Source of the DNA: Lacinutrix sp. 5H-3-7-4
GTDB taxonomy: Bacteria; Bacteroidota; Bacteroidia; Flavobacteriales; Flavobacteriaceae
DNA: 64,000 nt
NCBI RefSeq assembly: GCF_000211855.2
Contig: NC_015638.1
Span: 1,488,001-1,552,000, forward strand
Direction of reading: 5' to 3'
Shown here in pieces: positions 16,034 to 25,085 of this stretch; position 1 is the stretch's first letter; each line of letters opens with the position of its first letter. Below the pieces are notes generated by a model. The model was not told the origin of the DNA. It searched no databases and was given only the letters and a program-made list of their open reading frames with translations. The position numbers and the translations under genes were made by a program.

Positions 16034-16923
16034 TATAAATTAAATTTGTAACCTAAGGCAAAGTCTAAAGGAAATTGGTCTTCATTATCAATAAGTAAAG
16101 CAAATAACGAGTCGTAAACAAAGGTTAAGTAACCGTTTCCTAGCTTAACATCTGTACCAATACCAAATATAAAAGGAACATCAAAAGAGGTTCCAGAATT
16201 TTCAATTATTATAACATTAGAAGCATCATTAGGATCTTGAATTGTACTATTTGTTTTCGAGCTTGTTAAAGTTGCAAATTTTGTTTGTGCATAAATACTA
16301 AACTTAGAGGTGTTTATAATTTTAAATCTATAACCTAAAGCCAATTGAAAAGCAGCATAATCAAAATCATCACTACTAGTACTATAACGCATATTTAAAA
16401 AACCAGAATGTCTTGAAGGTTTGTTAGCTGCAACTTCTAATTCTGCACCAAAAAAGGGAACAGTTTCATTATCTTTATTACTAATAAAGTTTGGGTTTTT
16501 TACAAAAGGATTATTAGTTAAACCACCAAAAACACCTAAACGTAATTTTAGCTTAGCTGCATCATTATTTACAATGTAATTTTCATCTTTAGCAGCGTTA
16601 TATTGGTTTATAAAGTTTTTAAGACTATATGTAGTTAATTTGGTTTTTGAAGCATCCATAAGTGTTAAATCGCTTAATACCTGCTTATATTCCTCTTTGT
16701 ATTTTTTATTATCGCCTTTAGTATTTTTTAGTTCTATAAGCGTATTGTCTTCGGTTTTTACAAAATATCTGTATTTACCGTTAAAAGTATTCCAAAGCAA
16801 ATCTAAAGTACCATTAGCTTCAGTTTTAAGCGTTAGGTTTTCACTTTCAAACATATAGGTTTGTTGAGCAAACGTTATAATGCTAATTAAAAAAAGACTT
16901 AGAAATGAGATTGTTTTTTTCAT
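16033..16923 (-). CDS. outer-membrane beta-barrel protein, signal peptide present
   Basis: A 296-residue protein with signal peptide MKKTISFLSLFLISIITFAQ, an alpha/beta N-terminal part (about 25-110: LTLKTEANGTLDLLWNTFNG...) and a C-terminal region of alternating strands. The end is DFALGYKFNL, a typical outer-membrane beta-barrel finish with terminal hydrophobic residue. No enzymatic motif is seen; the precise family is not recognised. It is coupled to the downstream Bax-inhibitor gene by a one-base overlap and lies 51 bp after the GT2 gene, probably in one operon running from 19067 leftwards. Confidence 0.7.
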   Translation of the reverse strand: MKKTISFLSLFLISIITFAQQTYMFESENLTLKTEANGTLDLLWNTFNGKYRYFVKTEDNTLIELKNTKGDNKKYKEEYKQVLSDLTLMDASKTKLTTYSLKNFINQYNAAKDENYIVNNDAAKLKLRLGVFGGLTNNPFVKNPNFISNKDNETVPFFGAELEVAANKPSRHSGFLNMRYSTSSDDFDYAAFQLALGYRFKIINTSKFSIYAQTKFATLTSSKTNSTIQDPNDASNVIIIENSGTSFDVPFIFGIGTDVKLGNGYLTFVYDSLFALLIDNEDQFPLDFALGYKFNL

Positions 16924-16974
16924 AATGTAGTAGGTTATTCTATGTAAATGTATAAATTTTAAGTGAACTTGTAC

Positions 16975-18099
16975 TTACTTTTTAAAAGTTCTGCCTTTCC
17001 ATTTGTATTTAGAAAACATAGAAATTAAAGCAATGTAAACAGTAAAAAAAGGATAGATAAATGCTGATAATATATAGCCAGATAAATGCTTTTTTTGGCT
17101 GAAAAAATCTGCAGATTTATAAATTAAGAGAAAATCTATAATACTCTTAAGGACGAAAATAAAAATTAATGCTCTTACAAATAACAACTGAAGCATGCTT
17201 AACACGAGGCTAATAACTATAGTAGCATTCATTAGTAAAACAATTAGTCCAACTACTTTACCAAATATAGAATTATAACTCGAGGTTTTTGCAGCCCAAC
17301 GTTTGCGTTGAGAAACTAATGTTGATACTGTTGGTTGCGCTTTGGTTTTTACAATTGCATTTTTAGATTTTAAATAATTAACAGCCGTTTTGTCTTTTTC
17401 AATTGCCTTTTGAAGCAAAAAAATATCATCACCACTTGCAATATTTTCATTTCCACTAAAACCCTTTAAATCTAGAAACCATGATTTTAAATAAGCAAAA
17501 TTAGCACCATTACATAAAAATGGTTTGTTTATACCAAAGCCTCCAATGGTTGCTCCCATTAAACTTAAAAAATCTATTAATTGAAATTGTTGTATAAATG
17601 TGTTTGTATTATGGTAGGCAACTGGAGCAATAACCATTTTGCTTTTTGTTTTTAAAATAAAAGCGTTAAAAGTGTCTAGCCATAAAACAGGTAGTTTGCA
17701 ATCGGCATCTGTAGTAATAATCCAATCGTTTTTTGCATTATTTATGGCAGAAGTTATAGCGTCTTTTTTGGGAGAATTAGAATTCCTGTTGTTTTTAATT
17801 ATTTTAAAATTTATCTCTTGGTTTTTAAAATGCTTAGTTATAATAGTAACAGAATTGTCTGTAGAATCATCATCAACAAAAAGAATCTCAAAGTGTGTTT
17901 TTAAATATTGTAATTTTACGATAGAATCTAATAAAATCTTAAGGTTTTTGGCTTCATTTCTAAACGGGACAATTATAGAAAAAGTGGTTTTATTTTTAGT
18001 TCTTTCAGTATTAAAAATATTAATTCTGTGAAAGCCATAAAGTAACGCACCAATAAAGCACAAGTAAATACTTGTAATAATAATAGCCAGAATTATCAT
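16975..18099 (-). CDS. membrane-bound family 2 glycosyltransferase
   Basis: A 374-residue GT2. An N-terminal membrane helix precedes the nucleotide-sugar core: FSIIVPFRNEAKNLKILLDS (about 42-61), the DDDST loop, the metal-binding DAD in ITTDADCKLP, and the acceptor-side motif QRKRW. Two to three membrane helices follow at the C-terminus, ending FKK. The layout is that of inner-membrane synthases that use lipid or polymer acceptors. Its start overlaps the stop of the flippase-like gene by 4 bp, so the two products probably act together on one glycolipid or glycan. Confidence 0.9.
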   Translation of the reverse strand: MIILAIIITSIYLCFIGALLYGFHRINIFNTERTKNKTTFSIIVPFRNEAKNLKILLDSIVKLQYLKTHFEILFVDDDSTDNSVTIITKHFKNQEINFKIIKNNRNSNSPKKDAITSAINNAKNDWIITTDADCKLPVLWLDTFNAFILKTKSKMVIAPVAYHNTNTFIQQFQLIDFLSLMGATIGGFGINKPFLCNGANFAYLKSWFLDLKGFSGNENIASGDDIFLLQKAIEKDKTAVNYLKSKNAIVKTKAQPTVSTLVSQRKRWAAKTSSYNSIFGKVVGLIVLLMNATIVISLVLSMLQLLFVRALIFIFVLKSIIDFLLIYKSADFFSQKKHLSGYILSAFIYPFFTVYIALISMFSKYKWKGRTFKK

Positions 18100-19067
18100 G
18101 GTTTTAGCTGCTTTTTATAGTTAAAAGTGAGTACAAAATAACAACCTGCCACACTTGGTATCACAAAGTTTAAAATCCACATCGTTGTAATTACAGATAA
18201 TATTGTAAGCGTACTTATGCTAGTAAAAGAAAAAAGGAAAACAGCAACGCTACCTTTAACAACAACATCAAAAATAAAGAGTGTTGGTATAATAGATGTT
18301 AATAAATACATAGTAGTTATTATAATCATAGCATCAAGGTAATGCATATTTACACCAAAAAGTAAGAGTAAATAATAAAATTGAAATGAAAATAATACAT
18401 AACGAAATATTGAAAATACAGTGACTAAAAAACTAACTTTTACAGGAAGATTTTTTAAAAAAATAAAGATCTTATTAAGGGAGAAACCTTTAATAGTATA
18501 TTTAGTTTGCTTAACACCTAAAATAAAAAAAAATATAAAAACAACACCTAAAGTTAATATTCGTAAAATACGATAAACATCTATATTTATTGAGTAAATA
18601 CTTGTAAATAGTAATAAGCCAATAGACCCAAAAACTACTGTAACAACCATTTGTAAAGTATTGCCAACAAGGTTTAAAAGCATGATTTTTTTTCTATAAC
18701 TATTAACAAAATATATAGCCTTTGCACCATATTCTCCTATACGATTTGGTGTAAATAAAGAAGCAGTTAAAGAACCTAAGGTTTGTTTTGTTGCTTCAAA
18801 AAACGATATTTTTTTAATAGTTGAAACTAATTGTTTCCATTTTAAAATTTCTAAAAACCAATTAAATAAACTTAAAACCAACAGAAAAAATAGGTTTTTA
18901 GCCGAAAAAAAAGCGTTTTCGTTTAAAAAAGTGAAGAAAGCATTAAATTTTAAATTCCCATTATTAGTCAATTTGTTATAAATAAAATAGAAAGCACCAA
19001 CTACTATACTCAATTTAATGAGTGCAAAAAAGAATTGCTTAGTTTTGTAGGGTAAAGAGTAATTCAT
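18096..19067 (-). CDS. lysylphosphatidylglycerol synthase TM-like / flippase-like membrane protein (UPF0104)
   Basis: A 323-residue polytopic membrane protein with about eight helices. It has the pattern of the flippase domain found in MprF and in stand-alone UPF0104 proteins: FNWFLEILKWKQLV near residue 65, then SLTASLFTPNRIGEYGAKAIYF (about 93-114), which carries the family's conserved P-R/G-E-Y motif. The family is thought to translocate lipids or lipid-linked sugars. It is first in the leftward operon, translationally coupled to the GT2 gene, so flipping a glycolipid made by that enzyme is a reasonable guess. Confidence 0.85.
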   Translation of the reverse strand: MNYSLPYKTKQFFFALIKLSIVVGAFYFIYNKLTNNGNLKFNAFFTFLNENAFFSAKNLFFLLVLSLFNWFLEILKWKQLVSTIKKISFFEATKQTLGSLTASLFTPNRIGEYGAKAIYFVNSYRKKIMLLNLVGNTLQMVVTVVFGSIGLLLFTSIYSINIDVYRILRILTLGVVFIFFFILGVKQTKYTIKGFSLNKIFIFLKNLPVKVSFLVTVFSIFRYVLFSFQFYYLLLLFGVNMHYLDAMIIITTMYLLTSIIPTLFIFDVVVKGSVAVFLFSFTSISTLTILSVITTMWILNFVIPSVAGCYFVLTFNYKKQLKP

Positions 19068-19146
19068 TTTTTTTCTGAAGTTGATTCAGGATTCTATAGA
19101 ATGAATCTTATTTTTTTAGACTACAAATTAAATCAATTATTACCCA

Positions 19147-19776
19147 ATGAAGACTTCATTTAAATACTATTGTACATTTATAATGTTATTTTGTTTCATT
19201 AACTATGGCTTTTCTCAAAAAGAAACAGCTAAATGGAAAGCCTTAATTGCTTTAGGATTAAACAGTCCGTCACAAGGTGGTTTTGTTGAAGGTTTTGAAG
19301 GTAATACAGTAAACTTCCCGACTATAAATTTGGGAGTACAGCGAATGTTTACTCCAAAATATGGTGTTAAGCTAGATTTAGGCTACAATCGTTTTGGTGT
19401 TGAAAATGAGTTGTTTGAAAATAAAATTAATTACACGCGTGTTAATGCGCAGTTGGTTTACGATACGTCTCAGGTTTTTTATTTTTTACCACAAAACTTA
19501 ACTTTAGTTGGGCATATAGGTCCAGGATATTCTATGGTAAAACCTTTAGGTGATTTTAAAGACAATGAAGTGTCTTATTTAAATGCAATGGCAGGAATAG
19601 AAATACATCATTACGTATCTAGAACTGTAAATGTTTTTGCCGATGTTTCTTATATCTATGGTTTTAGCAGTGATTTTGAAAATGTAGAATCTGGTTTAGG
19701 TTCTTTTAACGGTAATGTTGCAACGCTTACTTTTGGTGTAGCAATATCTTTAAGCGGTTGTGTAACCTGTAATTAA
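19147..19776 (+). CDS. outer-membrane beta-barrel protein (OmpA N-domain-like)
   Basis: A 209-residue protein with a signal peptide (YCTFIMLFCFINYGFSQ) and an eight-strand-like barrel: ALIALGLNSP, LGVQRMFTPKYGVKLDLGYNRF, VGHIGPGYSM, MAGIEIHHYVS, VFADVSYIYGF. The pattern resembles the barrel domain of flavobacterial OmpA-family porins, but there is no peptidoglycan-binding OmpA C-domain. The stop codon is followed immediately by the ruvC ATG (zero spacing), so the two are cotranscribed although functionally unrelated. Confidence 0.72.
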   Translation: MKTSFKYYCTFIMLFCFINYGFSQKETAKWKALIALGLNSPSQGGFVEGFEGNTVNFPTINLGVQRMFTPKYGVKLDLGYNRFGVENELFENKINYTRVNAQLVYDTSQVFYFLPQNLTLVGHIGPGYSMVKPLGDFKDNEVSYLNAMAGIEIHHYVSRTVNVFADVSYIYGFSSDFENVESGLGSFNGNVATLTFGVAISLSGCVTCN

Positions 19777-20331
19777 ATGGCAGAAGAAAAAATTATATTA
19801 GGTATCGATCCTGGAACCACAATTATGGGTTTTGGACTTATAAAAGTAGTAAATAAAAAAATGCATTTTTTACAACTTAATGAGCTAGACTTAAAAAAAT
19901 ACGACGATCATTATTTAAAGCTAAAACTAATTTTTGAACGTACTATAGAATTAATAGATACACATCATCCAGACGAAATTGCTATAGAAGCACCTTTTTT
20001 CGGGAAAAATGTACAAAGTATGCTTAAGCTTGGTCGTGCACAAGGCGTCGCAATGGCTGCCGGTTTGTCTCGGGAAATACCAGTAACAGAATACGCTCCA
20101 AAAAAAATTAAAATGGCAATAACAGGAAATGGAAATGCAAGTAAAGAACAGGTAGCAAAAATGCTACAAGGTATGCTTGGTATAAAAAAACTTCCTAAAA
20201 ACTTGGATGCTATGGATGGTTTAGGAGCTGCTGTTTGTCATTTTTACAACCAAGGACGTGTTGAAATTGGCAAAAGTTATTCTGGTTGGAGTGCTTTTGT
20301 TAAGCAAAATGAAAAGCGCGTGAAAAAGTAA
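19777..20331 (+). CDS. ruvC: Holliday junction endodeoxyribonuclease RuvC
   Basis: A 184-residue Holliday junction resolvase working with RuvAB in recombinational repair. The RNase H-fold carboxylates are all present: D11 (LGIDPGT), E71 (IAIEAPFF), D144 and D147 (NLDAMDGLGAA), matching E. coli D7/E66/D138/D141. The length is slightly above the E. coli protein owing to a short C-terminal basic tail. Second gene of an operon: outer-membrane protein, ruvC, then hemW 6 bp downstream. Confidence 0.96.
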   Translation: MAEEKIILGIDPGTTIMGFGLIKVVNKKMHFLQLNELDLKKYDDHYLKLKLIFERTIELIDTHHPDEIAIEAPFFGKNVQSMLKLGRAQGVAMAAGLSREIPVTEYAPKKIKMAITGNGNASKEQVAKMLQGMLGIKKLPKNLDAMDGLGAAVCHFYNQGRVEIGKSYSGWSAFVKQNEKRVKK

Positions 20332-20337
20332 AAATAA

Positions 20338-21465
20338 ATGTCTGGAATTTACATTCACATACCATTTTGCAAGCAAGCTTGCCACTACTGCGATTTTCAT
20401 TTTTCTACCTCAATGAAGAAGAAAGATGAGCTAATTAATGCTTTAATTAAAGAATTAGAAATAAGAAAAACCGAGTTTAATAATATAACTGTAGAAACCA
20501 TTTATTTTGGAGGTGGAACACCATCGCTTTTATCTACTTTAGAAATTAACAACATTATTGATGCGGTTTATAGTAATTATAAAGTTATACATAATCCTGA
20601 AATAACCTTAGAAGCTAATCCAGACGATTTAAACAACCAGCAAATAATTAAGCTATCACATTCACCAATTAATAGGTTGTCTATAGGTATTCAATCTTTT
20701 CATGAAAAAGATTTAAAACTCATGAATAGAGCTCATAATTCAAGTGAAGCTAAATCCTGTTTAGTAGAAGCGACAAAGTATTTTAATAATATTTCTTTAG
20801 ATTTAATTTACGGTATTCCTGGAACAACAAATGCAGAATGGGAAGAGAATATTGCTATTGCATTAAGTTTTGGAATAAACCATATATCCAGCTATGCTTT
20901 GACTGTAGAACCTAAAACAGCATTAGCATCGTTTATAAAAAAAGGAATAATTGATAATGTAGACGATGCATTAGCCCAAGAGCAATTTCATATTTTAATA
21001 GAAAAATTAGCTCAAAATAACTTTATACACTATGAGCTTTCTAATTTCGGAAAAGAAGGCTTTTTTAGTAAAAACAACTCTGCTTATTGGCAAGGTAAAC
21101 CGTATATTGGTATAGGTCCATCGGCACATTCTTTTAATGGTAAACAACGTGGCTGGAATGTTAGAAATAATACCAAATACATAAAATCTATAGAGAATAA
21201 TACCTTACCAATAGAAATTGAAACGCTAACAATAACAGATCAATATAACGAGTATGTAATGACTGGTTTACGTACTGTTTGGGGAGTTTCAATACAAAAA
21301 ATAGATTCAGATTTTGGTGAACATTTTAAAATTTATTTATTAAAACAAGCTCAAAAATTTATTAAAGAGCAATTACTTTATATTGAAAACAATAAACTTC
21401 TTGTAACCAAAAAAGGAAAGTTTTTAAGTGATGGTATTGCTAGCGATTTATTTATGTTAAATTAA
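20338..21465 (+). CDS. hemW: radical SAM protein HemW (coproporphyrinogen III oxidase-like)
   Basis: A 375-residue radical SAM protein. The iron-sulfur motif is C11-x3-C15-x2-C18 (IPFCKQACHYCDFHF), followed by the SAM-binding YFGGGTPSLL and the strand SIGIQSFHEKDL. A C-terminal HemN-type domain (about 290-375) is present. The lone CxxxCxxC without the upstream HemN N-terminal extension marks it as HemW, a heme chaperone or transferase, rather than the oxidase HemN. Operon with ruvC. Confidence 0.92.
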   Translation: MSGIYIHIPFCKQACHYCDFHFSTSMKKKDELINALIKELEIRKTEFNNITVETIYFGGGTPSLLSTLEINNIIDAVYSNYKVIHNPEITLEANPDDLNNQQIIKLSHSPINRLSIGIQSFHEKDLKLMNRAHNSSEAKSCLVEATKYFNNISLDLIYGIPGTTNAEWEENIAIALSFGINHISSYALTVEPKTALASFIKKGIIDNVDDALAQEQFHILIEKLAQNNFIHYELSNFGKEGFFSKNNSAYWQGKPYIGIGPSAHSFNGKQRGWNVRNNTKYIKSIENNTLPIEIETLTITDQYNEYVMTGLRTVWGVSIQKIDSDFGEHFKIYLLKQAQKFIKEQLLYIENNKLLVTKKGKFLSDGIASDLFMLN

Positions 21466-21581
21466 ATTTCGTATTTTAAAATAGAAACCATCTAGGGATT
21501 TTTAAATTTATAAGCTTGAAAATTTCTTTTTTAATTAATTTAGCAACAACCAAAACGTCTACAAAAAAAGTTTAAAAAACA

Positions 21582-22328
21582 ATGATAGCGACAATACAAA
21601 TAAATTCAAAAAAAATAAAAATAGATTTATCAAAACCACTAGATATTTCTATGCCATTACGCGCTTCAGAAAAAAATGTAAACGCATGGTATGTTAATGC
21701 TCCAAAAATAGAACCGGTTAAAGTAGATGAGTGGATTGCAAGCGTGGCAAAAGGAGCAGATATTAATTTTAATAATATAAGTTTTAATCCTCATGCACAT
21801 GGAACGCACACAGAAAGTGTTGGGCATATTACTAAAGAGGTTTATAACGTAAATAAATGCTTTAAGCGTTTTATGTTTACTGCAGAGTTAATAAGTGTTG
21901 CACCAGAAGTTGTTGGTGAAGATGAAGTGATATCAAAAAAACAAATTCAGTTTTTATTAAAAAGAAAAAAGCCAGAAGCCATCATTATTAGAAGTATGCC
22001 AAATACAAAAGATAAAAAGTCTAGGCAGTATTCGCATACCAATTGGCCGTACTTAACAGAGGAAGCAGCTGTATTTTTAAGAGAAAAAGGAATTAAACAT
22101 TTACTTATAGATTTACCAAGTGTAGACAAAGAAAAGGATAATGGGCAATTACTGGCACATAAAGCTTTTTGGAATGTAAATGGTGAAATAAGAAAAAAAT
22201 CTACCATTACAGAGCTTATTTATGTGCCTAACAAGGTAAAAGATGGTAGTTATATTATAAACTTTCAAATAGCACCTTTTGTAAACGATGCTACACCAAG
22301 TAAACCTATATTATACAAAATAGAATAA
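21582..22328 (+). CDS. cyclase/kynurenine formamidase-like family hydrolase
   Basis: A 248-residue protein of the metal-dependent cyclase family (Pfam Cyclase). The metal site is the HxGTHxE-type run H73-G-T-H76 with H82 (NPHAHGTHTESVGHI). Other family landmarks are LDISMPLRA and LLIDLPSVDKE. In kynurenine formamidases the motif is HxGTHxDxPxH; here Glu replaces the Asp, so the substrate is uncertain. The stop codon overlaps the start of the DUF4230 gene (TAATG). Confidence 0.85.
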   Translation: MIATIQINSKKIKIDLSKPLDISMPLRASEKNVNAWYVNAPKIEPVKVDEWIASVAKGADINFNNISFNPHAHGTHTESVGHITKEVYNVNKCFKRFMFTAELISVAPEVVGEDEVISKKQIQFLLKRKKPEAIIIRSMPNTKDKKSRQYSHTNWPYLTEEAAVFLREKGIKHLLIDLPSVDKEKDNGQLLAHKAFWNVNGEIRKKSTITELIYVPNKVKDGSYIINFQIAPFVNDATPSKPILYKIE

Positions 22329-22942
22329 TGGATATTATTTTTTCAATCATATTTGGAGTTATAGCTGCATTAGGAGTAAACACATATATAAAACACATAC
22401 AAAGCAAAAAACTAGCACAGTCACAATCGGTTATTTTATTAGATAAAATAAAAAAGGTGTGTAAGTTTATAACAGTTGAAGGTGACTTTGCAGAAATTTA
22501 CCATTATGAAGATGTAAAAGAGCGTTTTTTAAAACTTGTTTCAAGTAGAAAAAAAGCCTTAGTAGTTATTGATGCAAAAGCATATGTAGGTTTCGATTTA
22601 TCTAAAATAGATATGGATGCAAATCCAGAAACAAAAAAAGTAACACTTAAACATTTCCCAGAACCAGAGGTATTATCTATAGAAACCAATTTAAAATATT
22701 ACGACAAAAAAGACGGTATTTTTAATAAATTTCAAGCAAACGATTTAACAGCATTACATAACGAAGCAAAGTTGCATATTAGGGATAAAGTTCCAGAAAG
22801 TGGTTTGTTTCAAATAGCAAAAAAAGAAGCTTTAGAATCTGTTTTATTAATAGAAGGTATCGTACAAACTATAGGTTGGAAATTAGACTACTCAGCATTA
22901 GAAATTGAAAATAAAATTGTAAAAGAATTAGATAGTAAATAA
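22328..22942 (+). CDS. DUF4230 domain protein
   Basis: A 204-residue membrane-anchored protein with one N-terminal helix (IIFSIIFGVIAALGVNTYI) and a DUF4230 body: VEGDFAEIYHYED, KALVVIDAKAYVGFDLSKI, LKHFPEPEVLSIETN, ESGLFQIAKKEA. Function is unknown for the family. It is translationally coupled to the cyclase gene by a one-base overlap. No regulatory feature is seen in the 133 bp following, apart from a stray TACATTTG (22984-22991), which matches a -7 element. Confidence 0.85.
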   Translation: MDIIFSIIFGVIAALGVNTYIKHIQSKKLAQSQSVILLDKIKKVCKFITVEGDFAEIYHYEDVKERFLKLVSSRKKALVVIDAKAYVGFDLSKIDMDANPETKKVTLKHFPEPEVLSIETNLKYYDKKDGIFNKFQANDLTALHNEAKLHIRDKVPESGLFQIAKKEALESVLLIEGIVQTIGWKLDYSALEIENKIVKELDSK

Positions 22943-23075
22943 TATAATTCATGAAGCAAATATGCATTTAATCTTATTTTTTGTACATTTGAACGAGTAA
23001 TCCGAATTTCAAGTATGAAAAAAAGAGATTAACTTGTTTATGTTATAGATTTATTGTGTAATCAATTTTGCTGTT

Positions 23076-23210
23076 ATGAAAAGATTTTTAATTTACGTTA
23101 ACGATGTATTAGAGAGTTTAGACATTTATACAAATGTAAACTCAAAACCAAAATCTCCAAAATCACCATCAAAGCCTTTAAATAAAGATAAATTTATAGA
23201 AAACAAATAG
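23076..23210 (+). CDS. possible small protein, 44 residues
   Basis: An ATG frame in a 289-bp gap with an N-terminal helix-like part (MKRFLIYVNDVLESLDIYTN) and a Lys/Pro/Ser tail (SKPKSPKSPSKPLNKDK). A TACATTTG -7-like element lies 85 bp upstream (22984-22991), without a TTG at -33. I do not recognise it. Codon use resembles the neighbouring genes, but the length is too short to be decisive. It may instead be leader sequence of the YjbR gene 21 bp downstream. Confidence 0.35.
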   Translation: MKRFLIYVNDVLESLDIYTNVNSKPKSPKSPSKPLNKDKFIENK

Positions 23211-23231
23211 CTTTTCGCTCCATTTATTTTT

Positions 23232-23597
23232 ATGAATATTGAACAAATTCGAGACTACTGTCTTGAAAAACCTCATACCGAAGAAGCCTTTCCTTTTGAT
23301 AAAAACACCTTAGTATTTAAAGTAGCAGGCAAAATGTTTGCACTAATGCCTTTAGATAAATGGGAGCAAGGTTTAGCATCAATAAATTTAAAAGCAAAAC
23401 CAGAATATTCGGTAGAATTAAGAGAAGAATATAAAAGTATTATTCCAGGTTTCCATATGAATAAAAAACATTGGAATACCATTTATGTGCATGAAAATGA
23501 GTTAGAGTCAAAAATGCTTTTAAGTCTTATAGACCACTCATACAGTATGGTTGTAAGCGGTTTATCAAAAAAAAGAAGGCAAGAATTAAGTTTGTAA
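23232..23597 (+). CDS. MmcQ/YjbR family DNA-binding-fold protein
   Basis: A 121-residue protein with the YjbR double-wing fold: MNIEQIRDYCLEKPHTEEAFPFD, then TLVFKVAGKMFALMPLD and SIIPGFHMNKKHWNTIYV, ending HSYSMVVSGLSKKRRQEL. The family resembles the MotA/CyaY fold; its biological role is unknown. It probably forms its own unit. The next gene starts after a promoter region with weak LytTR-type boxes. Confidence 0.88.
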   Translation: MNIEQIRDYCLEKPHTEEAFPFDKNTLVFKVAGKMFALMPLDKWEQGLASINLKAKPEYSVELREEYKSIIPGFHMNKKHWNTIYVHENELESKMLLSLIDHSYSMVVSGLSKKRRQELSL

Positions 23598-23604
23598 AAA
23601 TTAT

Positions 23605-23691
23605 CTATCGACAGAAAACGGTAATTTATCGATGCAAAAAGTGTAATCATAGAATAGTTTTAAAAACTATGAGACTGTAAGTTTACTTTTG
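23605..23691 (+). promoter_or_regulatory. promoter with weak LytTR-type repeats (gene at 23714)
   Basis: CTATCGAC (23605-23612) and TTATCGAT (about 23626-23633) are 21 bp apart and resemble the CATTCGTC boxes of the neighbouring promoters. A perfect -7 element TACTTTTG lies at 23684-23691. The box-to-promoter distance (79 or 58 bp) does not match the 60-61 bp seen elsewhere, so regulon membership is doubtful. Confidence 0.3.
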
Positions 23692-23713
23692 AGGTAATTA
23701 ATACGCAGAAAAA

Positions 23714-23995
23714 ATGAAATTCCCTCAAATCTCAAATCTATTTAATGGGTTTAAAACATCTAAAGTTTATAAACAAAACCCAGAACCAACTACTACCTTA
23801 TTAAATAAAAATTTTAAAAGTAAAGAAGTTTTACATTCAAGCTTAAAACAACTAGAATTTATAACTTTTTTAGAATTTCACTTAAGTAAAAGAAATTTAG
23901 ATGAATATTCTCTAAAATTTTTAATAGAACTTGATAATCTTAAGATTAAAGCTAAAAAAAATACAATTAAATCTCTGCACTATTATAGAGAATAA
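23714..23995 (+). CDS. hypothetical protein, 93 residues
   Basis: A small, basic, probably cytosolic protein (MKFPQISNLFNGFKTSKVY..., ending KSLHYYRE). A predicted helical second half (LKQLEFITFLEFHLSKRNLDEYSLKFLIELDNLKIKA) contains many Leu/Ile at heptad-like spacing. No signal peptide or known motif is visible and I do not recognise it. It stands just before the NO-sensing cluster, with a perfect -7 element (23684-23691). Confidence 0.6.
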   Translation: MKFPQISNLFNGFKTSKVYKQNPEPTTTLLNKNFKSKEVLHSSLKQLEFITFLEFHLSKRNLDEYSLKFLIELDNLKIKAKKNTIKSLHYYRE

Positions 23996-24008
23996 AACAG
24001 CAAATTTC

Positions 24009-24098
24009 CATTCGTCGACACTTAAACGTTATTCGTCATTGTTATAACAGGTATAAACGAAAACAAAATTTAATATCGCAGAATAATATTAATTTTGA
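24009..24098 (+). promoter_or_regulatory. LytTR-box promoter of the NO-signalling cluster
   Basis: Three direct repeats at 21-bp steps: CATTCGTC (24009-24016), TATTCGTC (24030-24037) and a weaker GTATAAACG (24051-24059). The -7 element TAATTTTG (24091-24098) is a perfect match and lies 61 bp after the start of the second box. No TTG is found at -33. The cluster it drives encodes the LytTR regulator, so autoregulation is implied. Confidence 0.65.
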
Positions 24099-24126
24099 AC
24101 AGAAATAATTTTTAAATACCCTCACA

Positions 24127-24540
24127 ATGTCCAAAAAACTTAAAATTCTTTTAATAGAAGACGATATCATTGAAAAAATGAAATTAAATCGTACGACTTC
24201 AGCTTTAAATTTAGAGCACGATATAATGGAGGCTAATAATGGTGAAGAAGCACTAGAGCTTTTAAAGAATAAAGATAATTTGCCAGACATAATATTATTA
24301 GATTTAAATATGCCAAAAATTAATGGTATAGAATTTTTAGGAATATTAAAAGCAGATCCAGTTTTAAAATATATTCCAACAATAATTTTAACGACATCAA
24401 ATAATCAAAAAGATTTATTAGAGTGTTATAGAATTGGTGTTGCAGGTTATGTTATAAAGCCTTTAAAATATGATGATTATGTTAGCAAAATAGAAAAATT
24501 ATTAGCATATTGGAGTGTTAATGAATTAATCGTAGTCTAA
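24127..24540 (+). CDS. single-domain response regulator (CheY/Rcp1-like receiver)
   Basis: A 137-residue stand-alone receiver. Acidic pocket E11-D12-D13 (LLIEDDIIEKMK), phosphoacceptor D59 in LLDLNMPKINGIEFL, conserved Thr in IILTTSNN, and Lys-Pro in VIKPLKYDDY. The N-terminal EDD and the LNMPxxxG pattern are of the Rcp1 type often found beside phytochrome or hybrid kinases. It has no output domain, so it would act by protein contact or as a phosphate sink. First gene of the cluster, 5 bp before the H-NOX gene. Confidence 0.93.
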   Translation: MSKKLKILLIEDDIIEKMKLNRTTSALNLEHDIMEANNGEEALELLKNKDNLPDIILLDLNMPKINGIEFLGILKADPVLKYIPTIILTTSNNQKDLLECYRIGVAGYVIKPLKYDDYVSKIEKLLAYWSVNELIVV

Positions 24541-24545
24541 ACGTA

Positions 24546-25085
24546 ATGAAAGGAATTGTTTTTACAGAATTTTTAGAACTAGTTGAAGATAAATTTGGTC
24601 TAGAAATGGTAGATAATATTATCTCCAGTTCTAACCTTGAGTCTGGAGGTGCATACACAGCAGTAGGCACTTATAGTTTTTCTGAAATGTTACAGCTTTT
24701 ACAACACCTAAGTAGTAATACCGGTATATCAATAGATAATTTGCTCCTTGTATATGCAGAGCATTTTTTTAGTGTAATAGAACACAGTTATCCAGGTTTA
24801 TTAGCAACGTATAACGATCCTATAGAATTAATTTCTTCTATAGAAAATCACATTCATGTTGAGGTTAGAAAAATCTATCCAGATGCAGAATTACCAACGT
24901 TTTTAATAGAAGAAAAATCAAGTGATTCTTTAAGAATAATTTATAAGTCTAGCAGAGCAATGCACCATTTTGGACTAGGCTTAATGAATAAAACTTTTGA
25001 GCATTTTAATACTACTGCCAAAATAGAATTACAAAAAATAAAAGAAGACGGAACTGAAGTTAGATTTATTATTAATAAAAACTAA
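24546..25085 (+). CDS. H-NOX (heme NO-binding, HNOB) sensor protein
   Basis: A 179-residue soluble heme sensor. It opens MKGIVFTEFLELVEDKFG, the signature start of H-NOX. The proximal heme ligand is predicted as H104 in NHIHVEVRKIYPDAELPTF, and the propionate-binding YxSxR motif is Y133-K-S135-S-R137. Bacterial stand-alone H-NOX proteins bind NO at picomolar-nanomolar levels and inhibit the adjacent histidine kinase. That kinase follows here with its ATG overlapping the H-NOX stop (TAATG), the standard arrangement. Confidence 0.95.
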   Translation: MKGIVFTEFLELVEDKFGLEMVDNIISSSNLESGGAYTAVGTYSFSEMLQLLQHLSSNTGISIDNLLLVYAEHFFSVIEHSYPGLLATYNDPIELISSIENHIHVEVRKIYPDAELPTFLIEEKSSDSLRIIYKSSRAMHHFGLGLMNKTFEHFNTTAKIELQKIKEDGTEVRFIINKN